The notes: generated by a model from the sequence alone, not told the origin. Counted from the first letter of the stretch, positions 46,441-56,746 are shown. The stretch: DNA of 64,000 nt from Euborellia annulipes (GCA_023213315.1 JAKCPI010005067.1:62001-126000), one strand, 5' to 3'. A program made the numbers and translations.

Positions 46441-47010
46441 TCCTTTAGGAATTGGCTGTGTAGAATTGAATAAAGGATTGAAGAGAAAAGTAGCCAGGCA
46501 GGGAGCCTCAATTAAATTAAACTCCTTTTACTCATGGGCGTAGCCGGCGGATTTAGGGGGCCATTGTCCTCTTCTGGTTGTCATTAAATTAATAAAATCA
46601 GGCCGAATATATTTTTACCCATTAGGAATTTATTTATAGACGCCCCAATCCACTACATTGATTTATTAAATAAATAATTAGCAATGCTATGTTCATATTA
46701 ATTGCAACCCCCTCTCGCCCTAACGAGGGGTTCGGCCCCCAGGCTAGTCCGATGATTTTATTTAAGCCCATTGGATCCCAAATGGCTTAAATAAGAATGC
46801 CTGGACCCCCATTATATGTATATTTATCAATAAACGGATATCGTAAAAAGTCTTATATGGCCTGAGTTGCCGAAAAGACTGTGTGAATGTGTGTGTGAGT
46901 GTGAATGAAAAAAAGTGTGAGTGTTTAAAAAAAAAAAAATTTAATAAAAAAGAGGCTCACTGCCTGGCTGCTTTCCTTCTTAAATCCTTTATTTAAATAT
47001 TTTCTATTTG
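46441..47010. mobile_element. Foldback interrupted by a SINE
   Basis: Left arm about 46448-46535 (GGCTGTGTAGAATTGAATAA, AGCCAGGCAGGGAGCCTC); right arm about 46950-47010 (GAGGCTCACTGCCTGGCTGC). The left arm resembles the arms at 56102-56399. The loop holds CATGGGCGTAGCC and a SINE. Confidence 0.6.
46715..46940 (+). repeat. tRNA-derived SINE, subfamily 1, in foldback loop
   Basis: B-box-like GGGTTCGGCCCC near 46728, AGTCCGATGATTTTATTTAA, GGATCCCAAATGGC, tail ATGGCCTGAGTTGCCGAAAA, then GTGTGAGTG units and poly-A. The 5' head is truncated. Confidence 0.75.
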
Positions 47011-47060
47011 CGGTATATAAAACAAAGTACGATTGATCTCGTCTTTGGGAAACCTCGAGT

Positions 47061-47155
47061 ACTAGTACTTTACTGATGTATATTTTTTTAAATTTTTCCA
47101 ATTTTCTTAAAAAAAAAAAAAAAAAAAACAGCTCCAGCTAGGTCAACCCGGAATT
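47061..47155 (+). repeat. Family C-related fragment with GGTCAACCCGGAA end
   Basis: AGTACTAGTACTTTACTGATG, T-rich then A-rich sequence, CAGCTCCAGCTAGGTCAACC. The same order occurs at 48069-48165, so this is a distinct sub-unit. Confidence 0.65.
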
Positions 47156-47341
47156 TTCAATTAAGCTAGAGAGAAATAATTTTTTATAGATAAAATAAGA
47201 TCTTTTTTTTATATATTTAAAATTTTTACTATTTTATTTTCTCTTATTTATTTATTCATTTAAAATATTAAAAATGTATTACGTATTCAATATATTTTAT
47301 TTAAAAAAAAATTATCTTTCTCTTTTATATTATTTTCATTA
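47156..47341. other. AT-rich unique DNA
   Basis: Nothing recognised. Confidence 0.4.
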
Positions 47342-47764
47342 TTGAAATTAAAAATAGATCCAACAATCAAACCGGTTTCTTTCAATTCACACACACTTGC
47401 ACTTCGGGAGAGTTCGGCTTTGTTCGGTTTGAGACGAGGACGACGACGACTGCGGTGGCGGCGGCAGCGCTGTCGTCGCCGCCTCAGTAAGCCTGAAGCT
47501 TGTGATTATGTTACATCTATATATTCTTATCTCATCAAATAGTCCTTCCTTCCTCAACAATCCACGATACCGACACATCACCTGATTATATTCATCGTGT
47601 TCCATGCCTGCTCCTTTCTTTTCATCCTCGATATCACCAGGTAAACCCACTTTTTGATTAATTAAACAGAAATAACAAAGAGGGAAACATTCTGTTGGTT
47701 GGTCCAAGTGTCGTTTTCCCTCGCTTGGCTTGGGACAGTCTGCGACAAAAAGAAGTGAACTCAT
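47342..47764 (-). CDS. Candidate coding or first-exon patch, unrecognised
   Basis: A GC-richer island in AT-rich DNA. On the minus strand a 125-aa frame (47387-47764) with varied composition starts at an ATG and ends in a low-complexity PPPPPQSSSSSSQ stretch. A splice-acceptor-like CTTCTTTTTGTCGCAG precedes ACTGTCCC, so an exon could begin at about 47740. On the plus strand, the (GAC)n/(GGC)n stretch up to 47486, followed by GTAAGC, could equally be a 5'-UTR exon with a donor. I recognise no domain. Either strand, or neither, may be real. Confidence 0.18.
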
Positions 47765-47920
47765 CTTTAATTTTTTTTTATCTAATTTGTATTTTAAATT
47801 ATTTTTATGAAATATAGGATAAATATAGAATCAATCCTTCTATTGATTCTCTTTTTTTTTTTTTTTGCTTAATTTAATATAAAATTAATATAAAATGGAA
47901 AGAATTTATATTTTATAAAA
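47765..47920. other. AT-rich unique DNA
   Basis: Nothing recognised. Confidence 0.4.
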
Positions 47921-47921
47921 G

Positions 47922-48056
47922 TAAAGATGTTAAAATACTCGATACTAATTGGTATCGATACTTCTCTTCTGATACTTTACTTGTATCGATACTTTCCTTT
48001 CGATACGATATAAAGTACAAGCATCGATACTTTTTTACGATACCACATCTCTACTC
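47922..48056. repeat. TATCGATAC-rich unit, possible MITE
   Basis: GTATCGATAC, ATCGATAC and CGATACGAT recur several times. The left TAAAGATG and right CATCTCTA could be short inverted ends. TATCGATA is also the DREF site of insects, but repeat origin is more likely here. Confidence 0.45.
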
Positions 48057-48068
48057 GTCTTTAAAAAA

Positions 48069-48165
48069 CTACTAGTACTTTACTGATGTACTTTTTTTAA
48101 ATTTTCTAAAAAAAAAAAAAAAACCTCCACAAAACAAAGTTCCAGCTCGGTCAACCCGGAACTAT
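48069..48165 (+). repeat. Family C-related fragment, second copy of sub-unit
   Basis: Same order as 47061-47155, ending GTTCCAGCTCGGTCAACCCG. Confidence 0.65.
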
Positions 48166-48171
48166 ACTAAT

Positions 48172-48352
48172 ACTTTAAACGATAACCGTTATTATGAAAA
48201 TTTATATATTGGGGTCCAGGCATTCTTATTTACAAGCCGAGTTCTTTATTGATATCCAAATTGCTTAAATAAAATCATCGGACTGCCTGGGATCCGAACC
48301 CTCGACCCTTGGTATACAAGGCAGGCGCACTACCTACTACGCCAAGCCCGAG
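48172..48352 (-). repeat. tRNA-derived SINE, subfamily 1, complete head
   Basis: Minus strand: GGGCTTGGCGTAGTAGGTAG (A-box region), ACCAAGGGTCGAGGGTTCGG, B box GGTTCGGATCC at 48290-48300, CAGGCAGTCCGATGATTTTA. It abuts the large palindrome that follows. Confidence 0.85.
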
Positions 48353-48365
48353 ACCCCTTCCCCTT

Positions 48366-48823
48366 GTTGCAGCACTGCAATTAATTGAGCCTCTATTTAA
48401 TAATTAAGCACTCTTTATGCAAATGTTTCGGCCGGCCCGCCATTTTCCACTTTCTAAGAACATATTCAATTTTTTTATACAAAAAATAGAGTTGTTTTTA
48501 TTAAAACAAATTATTTGTCAAGTGAATGTAATTTTACTTAAAATACCCACAAGTGATACCACGAAGTTCAGGCTTATAATCCTTTATAAGCTTGAAGATT
48601 ATAAACCTGAACTTCGTAAGATATGTGGATTAAATATTCACTTGACAAAGAATGCAAATATTGTAATTAGTTTTAGGCTAATAAAAACGACAACTCTATT
48701 TTTTGTATAAAAAATTTGAATATGCTCTTTGAAGGCTGAAGATCGCAGGGTTGATCCAGTCCGAAATGTTCTAATAAAGAGTGCTTAATTACTAAATAGA
48801 GGCTCAATTATTTGGCTGCAACC
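48366..48823. mobile_element. 458-bp palindromic foldback with hammerhead-like motif
   Basis: Arms of about 210 bp. The outer ends are GTTGCAG...AATTGAGCCTC and GAGGCTCAATT...CTGCAAC. The inner ends meet near 48595, with almost no loop (CGAAGTTCAGG / CCTGAACTTCG). CTGAAGATCGC ... CCGAAATG starts at 48736. The 97-aa frame at 48417-48710 is a product of the palindrome. Confidence 0.8.
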
Positions 48824-50640
48824 TCTTCCTATTAACATTTATTATTAAATATTTTAAAATATTTTTTTAAAAACCAATATATTACTGCAAAATGATTACT
48901 CAAAAATTGAAAGCAAAATATTAAAACATCAGTATAATCATTTAAATTATATATTTTTTCTAATTCCTCTCAAAATGATAAATATAGTCCTAATCCTTGA
49001 AGATATCCTTTCCTCATGATACTTCAGGCGTCTGACTTTAATTTGCCCATATTTTTTCCCCAACTTAAAACATTCATCTGTCATCAGTTTGGGAACTTCA
49101 TATTCTAATGAAGTGCCTTTTAGCTCGAAGGCGTTTCATTCAGCCCGTGTGAACCGTTTTAAACGCAAATCATCCAGAGTCCGCTTGACCGGATTCAGGA
49201 TTGCTATCAGATGTGTCCGATAACCGACCTCGATTATCTATTCCGATCGCGTACTTTTTTTCTTCTTTTCTTTATTTTTTCGCATTGTATATGGACCATC
49301 TGTGACATCTTAGTCATGTTCGGGTCGAACATTTGCACATTTTTTCACGCCCTCTAAAAAGGAGAATCTTTTCAACAGATTTCATTTTATTATTTATTTA
49401 TTATGGCGCGACAACTTCATATTTGGATGGCTACTTGATGATTTTTGATGCGACTTTTATTAGGTCGGACCACCAGTGAAGTTAATTTTATATAAAAAAA
49501 AAAATCTTTATATATTTAGGTACTATAATAATTTATTTTATAATTATATTCAATACAATTTTATCGAAAGTGACCTAAAGGGAATTGATTTATGTCTGAG
49601 TTATAAGAGGAAACAGTATTCCCATTAACTCAGCATATTTTAAAAAACAAGATTTTTTTATTTGATAATGTAGAGAAAACTATTACATTAATTTATTTTA
49701 AAAAACATAAATTTATTTACCTACCAAAAATTAATTATCATGGTCTGCATAATAAAATTCATATTTGATTGCTGAGAAGTAGGCACATAAGACCAACCAA
49801 CATACTCAATGTATTTTTGATTAATTGCTCCATCTTATAATCATGTTTCATTCTGGAGCAAATAATCAAATTAGTTTGGGTTGCTTATTTTCCACAAATT
49901 AAGAACCTTTTAAAAATCTCACTTTTTGTTGAACAAATTAATCACTTATTAACATAATCATTTCTACGTATAAAATTTCAGTTTAACCCTTTGATTCTAT
50001 TCTAATATAAATCATGTACTTTCCAATTATTCTTACTATAATTGGAAATTGCTCTTTGCCAATAAGTGACCTTATTTTCCTTTGAACTTTTACAATTAAT
50101 TTAGAAAAAAAAGTCGTTCAAATTTGTAAAAACCATCTAGCATAAATAATAAATAAATAAAATGCACTTTCCTAAAAAGGACCTCAAAATGTTTTATATA
50201 CTACTCTCAAAATGTCATTAATTTTCCTGACATGATTTCATTGCAATATTTTATCTTCAATCTCATTCACGCCTATTGATTGATTTAGTATAATTAAAAT
50301 TCGTTATTAAAGACAACTTAATCATGTTTTTTTTTTTTTTTTTGATCTCCATTTGATTAGTAATTTGACCTTCCCCCCGTCTAGTGGAAAATGATATTTT
50401 CGTATTCATGATTTTAGAAATTTGTGTTAAACATCATTTGATTAATTTGATGACTTTTGTTTATACTTGAAGTTAAATTATTATAGAATGGTTTTGCCTA
50501 GAGGGGAAATTTTTTAAATGAGGTGAGTATTAAATTATTCATCCTCTTCTAGACTTTTATTTTATTTGACTTTAGACATCTAAAGTCATTTAGAATTAAT
50601 TAGAATATTTCAGGACGTTTATTTTTTCTTAGCTCGAATC
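48824..50640. other. AT-rich unique DNA, patch at 49100-49260
   Basis: 49100-49260 is of mixed composition (CCGTGTGAACCG, CAGATGTGTCCGATAACCG). No frame or repeat is recognised. Confidence 0.45.
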
Positions 50641-50890
50641 ATTGTCATCATTAGTTAAATACGAACCCAAACGGTTCCATATATTTATTTCTCAAGAGAC
50701 AGTGTCGAAAGGAGTAGGCTACACTTAGGTGCTGAGGAAGTCCCTCCTCAAACCAGGACATCCTCCATCCAATAGAAGAAGAGGTTTGATAAAAGGAACC
50801 GGGTGGATCCAGAAATAAGGATTAGTTCACTAGCTAGAAACGAACGCAGGAGGAGGAGGAGTTAGAGATAGAAAATGTTGTAACTTCACG
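50641..50890. other. Mixed-composition unique DNA
   Basis: Purine-rich, with GGAGGAGGAGGAG near 50850. No open frame of note. Confidence 0.35.
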
Positions 50891-50983
50891 GGGTGCCGGT
50901 AGATGGCTACGGCCAGAGGCCGGTTGGGTTTGAGGTGTGTGTCTTGGCGCTCGAAAGCATCTCGGGTAAATAAACGGGAACCC
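50891..50983 (+). repeat. Repeat J, copy 1
   Basis: TAGATGGCTACGGCCAGAGG, CGGTTGGGTTTGAGGTGTGT, CTCGAAAGCA, then a GAACC end. A diverged copy with the same order lies 800 bp downstream. Class unknown. Confidence 0.7.
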
Positions 50984-51205
50984 CGATAGGAATTTCAAAT
51001 AATTGCTCCCAGGGGTTTATTTATTTTAAATCTTTCATCTTTTATATATTTCTCTGTACGTGTGTATGTGACTGAATCTCCCCTAAACGACTACCATGGT
51101 ATGATGAATTTTCTCTGGTATCGGTTGTGAGTATCCCGGCAGGTTTTGTTGACAAATAACATAGTTAATGAGTAATTAACGTTAAAATAAGAAAAAAATA
51201 AAAAT
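50984..51205. other. AT-rich unique DNA
   Basis: TTAATGAGTAATTAA near 51168 recurs as TTAATGAATAATTAA near 51354. Otherwise nothing. Confidence 0.35.
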
Positions 51206-51290
51206 TCGAGGGAAATAGTTGCCAGGTAACAAAATATAAATCTTTTGTTTACGATTTTTATTTATTTACGTTTTGAATTCTAAAAATCGG
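51206..51290 (+). repeat. Family C body fragment
   Basis: GTTGCCAGGTAACAAAATAT through GAATTC matches the end of the family C body, with divergence. Confidence 0.6.
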
Positions 51291-51401
51291 CGTAAATTTT
51301 TTGTCTGGTATCGGGAGAGTCCGCAAAGGATATTACACAAAAAATCTTAAGTTAATGAATAATTAAGCCGTTAAAATGAACACTCCTATAATAAAAATAA
51401 A

Positions 51402-51480
51402 AGGGAAGGCGACCAAGGGGGTCCAGGCCAGCCCATTGCTAGAACTGGAAAGCCCGCCAAGGCGGGGTTCGTCTAGTACT
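51402..51480 (+). repeat. GC-rich repeat F, copy 2
   Basis: CAAGGGGGTCCAGGCC and GGAAAGCCCGCCAAGGCGGG match 6681-6758. Confidence 0.65.
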
Positions 51481-51691
51481 TCGATACTTATTTTACGGCC
51501 AGAGGCCATAATATCAGAATCGATGTATTTTTATCACTTTATTTAATATGTTTTAATCCCTATTCACCGTTATTCCTTTAATATAATTAAACAAAACCCA
51601 TAGAATAAAGAGCTTGGGCAAGAATTAATTAGCTACTTAGAAATTAATACAGGATGTGATGTTAAGGATAAGATATCAATTAATTTTTTTA

Positions 51692-51781
51692 GTTACCGCT
51701 GGATGGCTACGGTCAAAGGACGGTTGGATATGAGGTGTGTATATCTGTATCTGAAAGCACTAGGCGCCTAGTAGGTGAACC
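51692..51781 (+). repeat. Repeat J, copy 2
   Basis: TGGATGGCTACGGTCAAAGG, ACGGTTGGATATGAGGTGTG, CTGAAAGCA and a GTGAACC end parallel the copy at 50891-50983. Confidence 0.7.
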
Positions 51782-52301
51782 TATACACTCAAAATGAAAT
51801 AATATTTACAAAAGATGTGGTTTAGTTTTAAATTTATTGGACTTTTTAGCATGACAAACATTTTCTTTTCACATAAACAGACGAGATCTATTTGTTATTA
51901 AAAGTTGAATGTTTCAAAAGTTTTTTCTCATTGAATTATTATTAATCGCTTCAACGAAAGTTTTTTTTTCCAGTGCATTTTTATTTCTTTCTTTTAAAGT
52001 GTTTTTAATTTAGTTTATTTTTCTTTTTAATTAATTAATCAATTATAATCTCCAAACTTTTTTGATTCGTGGGCTTCCTTAATATATTTTCACCAATTCC
52101 TAAGTCAAATCATTGGACTATCTATCTAATATTGGATATTGTTTTCTCGATCCGCCTGTAGGATAGCCGCGGCTCCCTGGAGAGCCATTCATTGTAATTC
52201 AATTTTTTCTATTTTTTTTTTTTTTTTTATTTAATTCATTTTTTTAGAAAATTTTCAATAAAAGTAATGCTTTGGTAACTGGAAACCAAATATATTTCGT
52301 C
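51782..52301. other. AT-rich unique DNA
   Basis: GATCCGCCTGTAGGATAGCC near 52150 is GC-richer and has a distant echo near 54650. Otherwise nothing. Confidence 0.4.
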
Positions 52302-52390
52302 CCAAAAAATCTGGTGTGACAAGCACAGAACACAACTTTCGATTACCGAAGGTAAGAGAAAGTTGTGCGACTAGTCACACTACATTTTTT
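52302..52390 (+). repeat. Solo family C end hairpin
   Basis: AATCTGGTGTGACAAGCACA ... GAGAAAGTTGTG ... GTCACACTAC. Only the terminal palindrome is present. Confidence 0.85.
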
Positions 52391-52499
52391 CTTTTTAGAA
52401 ATTAGCACCAGCATTATTTTAAATCATTATTCTTTTCCTGGGTTATTTTCAACTTGATTATCCTTAAACCTCATCCTTAAAAAAAAGCTACTGGTTTCT

Positions 52500-52830
52500 T
52501 GAGAGCATCTAATCGCTCCATATCCATATTTAGATCATCATCTGATACCCTCTTATTTCGAATTGGCTAATGTTTACATCTGCCCTTTAATCCGACGTTT
52601 ATCTCTTTTATTTTTTCCCATATATAGGGCTCCGGCATTCAAATGCGTAGCTGTTCAATTGTAATGGAATTAGGCGCCTACGGCTTACGATGCAATTGGT
52701 GGGCAGGCTTGGCCATTTCATTCATTGAAATTTGCGGCCTTATTTGGTTCCAGGGGATTTCATAAATGTTAAGAAAATTAGAGACGACCTCGTTTGCCAG
52801 CAGCCATTTGTCTATTCATCATTTCGGGAA
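52500..52830. promoter_or_regulatory. Complex unique block with CArG and forkhead sites
   Basis: CCATATATAGG at 52618-52628 is a perfect CArG box (SRF, also MEF2-like). TGTTTAC at 52571-52577 fits a forkhead site. AGGCGCCTACGGC and GGAATTAGG are nearby. The block has no repeats or frames. Enhancer function is inferred. Confidence 0.3.
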
Positions 52831-53880
52831 TATAAGATTTTAAATTATAGTTCTAACAATTATTCATCTCTTTTTTAGATTTCATTCACACGCAACTTCC
52901 TTAGAATATTTATTTACTCATTTCAAATTGCAAAAATGAATTATCTTAAATATTATAGTTAACGTTCTTACTTTCATATTCATACATCTCTATTCACACC
53001 AATAAATTACAACTTCATACATTTATTTGATATAACATTACAATATTTTGCAATTAAGAGAAATTGTTTTCTTAGAATCCATCACAAATAAGGTAGAGAA
53101 ATTTCACTGGACAGAAATGACAAAAATAAATTGTTAATTAATTGATAAAATTTAATTAGCAAATATTTTCATTAAACATTCATTCATTCAGACATTAATT
53201 TAACATAAAGCTAATAAAAAAATCTATAGTGTCTCATAAGTTCGTATTATTTGAATATTTGCCAAATTTTAGCTTCTTTAATATCTTCAAATATTTTTTT
53301 CATTTACAGGTATTTATTTAAAATTTTCTCCACAATTTCGTCTATTTAAAATTTATAAAATTAATCACTATTAATATCTGGAAAGTAGATTTTTATTGGG
53401 ATGGATTATCGATTTCATCCCCAGGAATAGCTATATAATCAAATGAACAATTTTTTTTCTAATTTTATATGAATGTCTCCTTTTCTTGAAATTTATTAAT
53501 CGTTATTCAAAATAGAAAATTTCTCTGTACTCACGAATCATTTTAAATCAAGATTAGAGCCAAAACTCCTATTCATGTTGAAATTCATGTTTATTATAAA
53601 AAATATATATATGAGAATTAATTATTATTAATATAGTCATTCTAAATAAATTATTACTTTCTCTATTTTATTTTCAAAATTACAGATGTTTACAAAATTT
53701 TTTTTTTTTTACATATATTTATAAAAAAAAAGTATGCTTTATTCTTCATTTACATATCCTTTCGCAATATAAATTTCAGAAAACATGTTTTCCCATTTCG
53801 ATTTAAATTTATACATTTTTTATTAAATTAACGCTAAATTTGTCAAAATGAAATTTATTATTTTTAAAAAAATAAGCACA
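52831..53880. other. AT-rich unique DNA
   Basis: Nothing recognised. Confidence 0.5.
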
Positions 53881-54771
53881 AACACAGACAGATCGACGCT
53901 TGGTTAATCCTTAATTTCCATTAACTCGGCGCCTGTTTATAGGACTTTAATAAACCTTTATCAGATATTAAATTGCTTTTTACATCTCGCATCGGCTATG
54001 TATGAAAATAAATTATCTTGTATAATAGTTTAAAAAATTGTTCTTTTAATTTAATTTTATGCATTTTTTTTTTTATTAAATGGCTTCTTAAGTGGATTAT
54101 TCTTGTCCTGTTTTCTACTCGTATTGTAATTATGACATTTTACATTTATAAATTAAAAAAAATAAAAACAATTTTGAATAATTGTATTCGAGATTCCAAA
54201 CTAGCAAAGACTAATTTTAAAAAATTTTTTGTCCTTTCCATTATAATTCCATAAATTTAAGTCTTCTCTATCCTTTTGTTGAAACAAGAATCATCTCTCT
54301 ATCGTATGATTATGTTAATAAGGATTTCAAAAACAGGAAGAAGGCAGGATTATTTAACAAATATTTAATCAATAAAGACCGGATTTCTAGCAAAATGCGT
54401 ATTGCTGAATTTTATAAGCAACCATTAGATATTTAATTTTCTCTCGAATTACGCAAAACTAAGTGTATTGAGATTGCTTTTTTGAGTTTTTATGCTTTTT
54501 CCCCCTTCGTGCTTATTTGAACTTATTTTACTCATATTTATATAATTTTTAAAAATAATTCAAAACATTAATCAGCAAAAACGTTTAAGTAAAGCAAATC
54601 CTTCGGCAACTGTATAAATCCGCTTTCCTGGGCTCTTCTACTCTGGCTCTGATCCGCCTGCGGCGGACGCTCGCCTTTTCTTTCCTATCTTGGATTTTTA
54701 ATATTTCGTTTTAAAATTCCTACGGGCTATGAAGATGTAATAATATCATAATTTAGTAGTAAGGTATGACT
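53881..54771. other. AT-rich DNA with small complex patches
   Basis: 53895-54000 and 54600-54690 are of mixed composition; the second has CCGCCTGCGGCGG, a small GC palindrome. The 78-aa frame at 54018-54254 is A/T-codon noise with hydrophobic residues and is not convincing. Confidence 0.35.
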
Positions 54772-54976
54772 CAAGGGCGGATCCAGAGGAATTTTCGGGG
54801 GGGGGGGGCGAATCTGGTGTGACACACACACATGACTTTCTCTTACTTTCTGAAATTTAAGTTGCATTCTTGTTTACCAGAATACAAATAACATTTTTAC
54901 CAGTATACAAATAACATTTTTAAGTATTTAATTTATTTTTAAAATTTTATATTAAAAATAAATTTATCCGCCATTG
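54772..54976. mobile_element. Family B hAT MITE, copy 4 (short)
   Basis: The ends are CAAGGGCGGATCC and TATCCGCCATTG. Flanks GTATGACT and GTATGAGT are a 7/8 duplication. The module AATCTGGTGTGACA ... ACTTTCTCTTACTTTC is retained and is closest to family C. Confidence 0.85.
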
Positions 54977-54984
54977 GTATGAGT

Positions 54985-55250
54985 AGAGTTTTTTTGTTGA
55001 AGTTGATTAAGAGATGCTTTTTTTCAATTTTTATTCTTATTGAACAACTTTTTATTCAAGACTTTAATGCTTTTATAGGCACTTTTTTTCCCAAATTTTT
55101 GTGCTTTTATGTCCGATCTTTATTAATCAATAAATTATAGCTCTTCTTTTTATTTAAATAAATATTATCTAAACAACTATAATAAATTGGGAATAATATT
55201 AAAAAAACATTTTTTTTTACTTTCGACCTTTTAAGTAAAACGAGCCATTA
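54985..55250. other. AT-rich unique DNA
   Basis: Nothing recognised. Confidence 0.4.
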
Positions 55251-55690
55251 AAGGGACGGGCGATGTTAATATTGGTTATATGTATAGGTCTATACACATG
55301 TTTGTAAATTGGTGATAACATCTCGAATGTTACAAATCACAGACAGAGTGCATAAACAATTTAATTGTAACGAATGATGTGTATCTCTTTGGACAGTGTG
55401 TAAATACACCCTAAATTAGCGCTATCACCGAAATGTTGTCTCGCCTTGAGGATTTTGATTTCTATCTTAAACCCATACAATGGGATATAATTACCATCCG
55501 GCTTGTCAACATAAACAAACACCTTGTTTTTAGCTGGATGTTACAGTTAAGTCAATCGTGGCTAATTGATTGCATACAATGGCCGGCAAGCCAATTACCA
55601 GAAGAAGAAATCTGGAGCATTCCGCCGGATATAATCAGTTTAAGAGATTTTTCATGGTTAATAAACGGACCGCTTGCCTTTTGAAAACAT
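55251..55690. promoter_or_regulatory. Large complex unique block, candidate conserved non-coding element
   Basis: One of the longest non-repetitive, balanced stretches here, with GTGATAACATC (GATA-like), GCTAATTGATTGCA and AACAAACACC. The 83-aa frame at 55433-55684 (+) has varied residues but no domain, and no splice or start context supports it. I favour a regulatory element over a gene. Confidence 0.3.
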
Positions 55691-56101
55691 TCAATTATCT
55701 TAGTCTCAAGTAAAAACTACATTATTATTATCACCTGCCTTTTTTTTTACCTATAATAAATTTACAAAATGAATTCCTTTTAAGAAATTTATGATCATTG
55801 TTTTTTTTTTTTTTATTAACTTTCAATAGATATATTTTTTTTTAATGTTAATAAATTAAATAAACAATAATTATTTAGTCTTCTTACTCATTATACTTCT
55901 AAAAAACTTTCTCACTTATTTTATTTCTTTATTTAAATTTCATAACGAAAGTGGAATGACACTTTCGTTATGAAATTTTGTCCAGGTCTGGAGATAAACG
56001 TCTTAATTATTATAGCTGAGTTTTAAAAGTTTTGGTCCAGAAAAACCTGAGGAAATCGGTTTATAAAAAACCTTGACCTATAACATGAATGATGAATATT
56101 T
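55691..56101. other. AT-rich DNA with small hairpin
   Basis: TTTCATAACGAAAGTG is followed at once by CACTTTCGTTATGAAA near 55938-55975. Nothing else. Confidence 0.5.
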
Positions 56102-56399
56102 AATTAATGTAGAAAATAGCTGCGTAGAATTCAATAACAGTAATGAAGAGGAATGCATCAAGGTAGGAAGTCTCTAATATTAAATCAAACTCCTTTGTTG
56201 CAAGACGTTTCGGTCAATTTTTTATACATAACCTGTGAAAACTGGCTTATGAACAGATGATTAATAACTCTATTTTCTAAAAGATTCTTATGCAACTGAA
56301 GATGGCCTAATAAAATTGGCCGAAACGTCTTGCAACAAAGGAGTTTGATTTAATTTCCTCTTCATTCCTGTTATTGAATTCTACACAGCCATTAATTAG
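56102..56399. mobile_element. Foldback element with hammerhead-like motif
   Basis: Left arm 56102-56220 (with a ~28-bp insert) and right arm 56318-56399 share GAATTCAATAACAG, ATGAAGAGGAA, AAACTCCTTTGTTGCAAGAC. In the right arm CTGAAGATGGCC - loop - GGCCGAAACG starts at 56296. Best example of the motif in the window. Confidence 0.8.
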
Positions 56400-56746
56400 G
56401 CCTAAATATTGACTGATTCATTTCTTCTTTTAATATCTTATTATTATCACCTCGAAGTTTAAATTTTCTGTTTCATTCTCATTCGACAAGTGTATCTAAA
56501 GGTAGTCTATGAGAAAAATAAAAAGCTATACACACATTAAGATTTAGATTTTCCCCTTCTTAAGAGTGTGGGAAGGTAAAAATTAAATAATTTTCTATTT
56601 ATTATATTTTGTAAACAATATTTTTGAGAATTTGTAATTATATATGGCCTATATTAATTTATTTACCATTTTTTCGGTGGGGTTGGTTCGTAATGTCGGT
56701 TTTGTTCTTCTTTTGGGCCCCGACAAAGGGTTTCGCGCGGCGTCGT
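56400..56746. other. AT-rich unique DNA
   Basis: Nothing recognised. Confidence 0.4.

Noticed and set aside
48417..48710. 97-aa frame
   Set aside because: It lies within the palindrome and is an effect of its symmetry.
54018..54254. 78-aa hydrophobic frame
   Set aside because: A/T codon composition matches random AT-rich sequence; no signal or domain.
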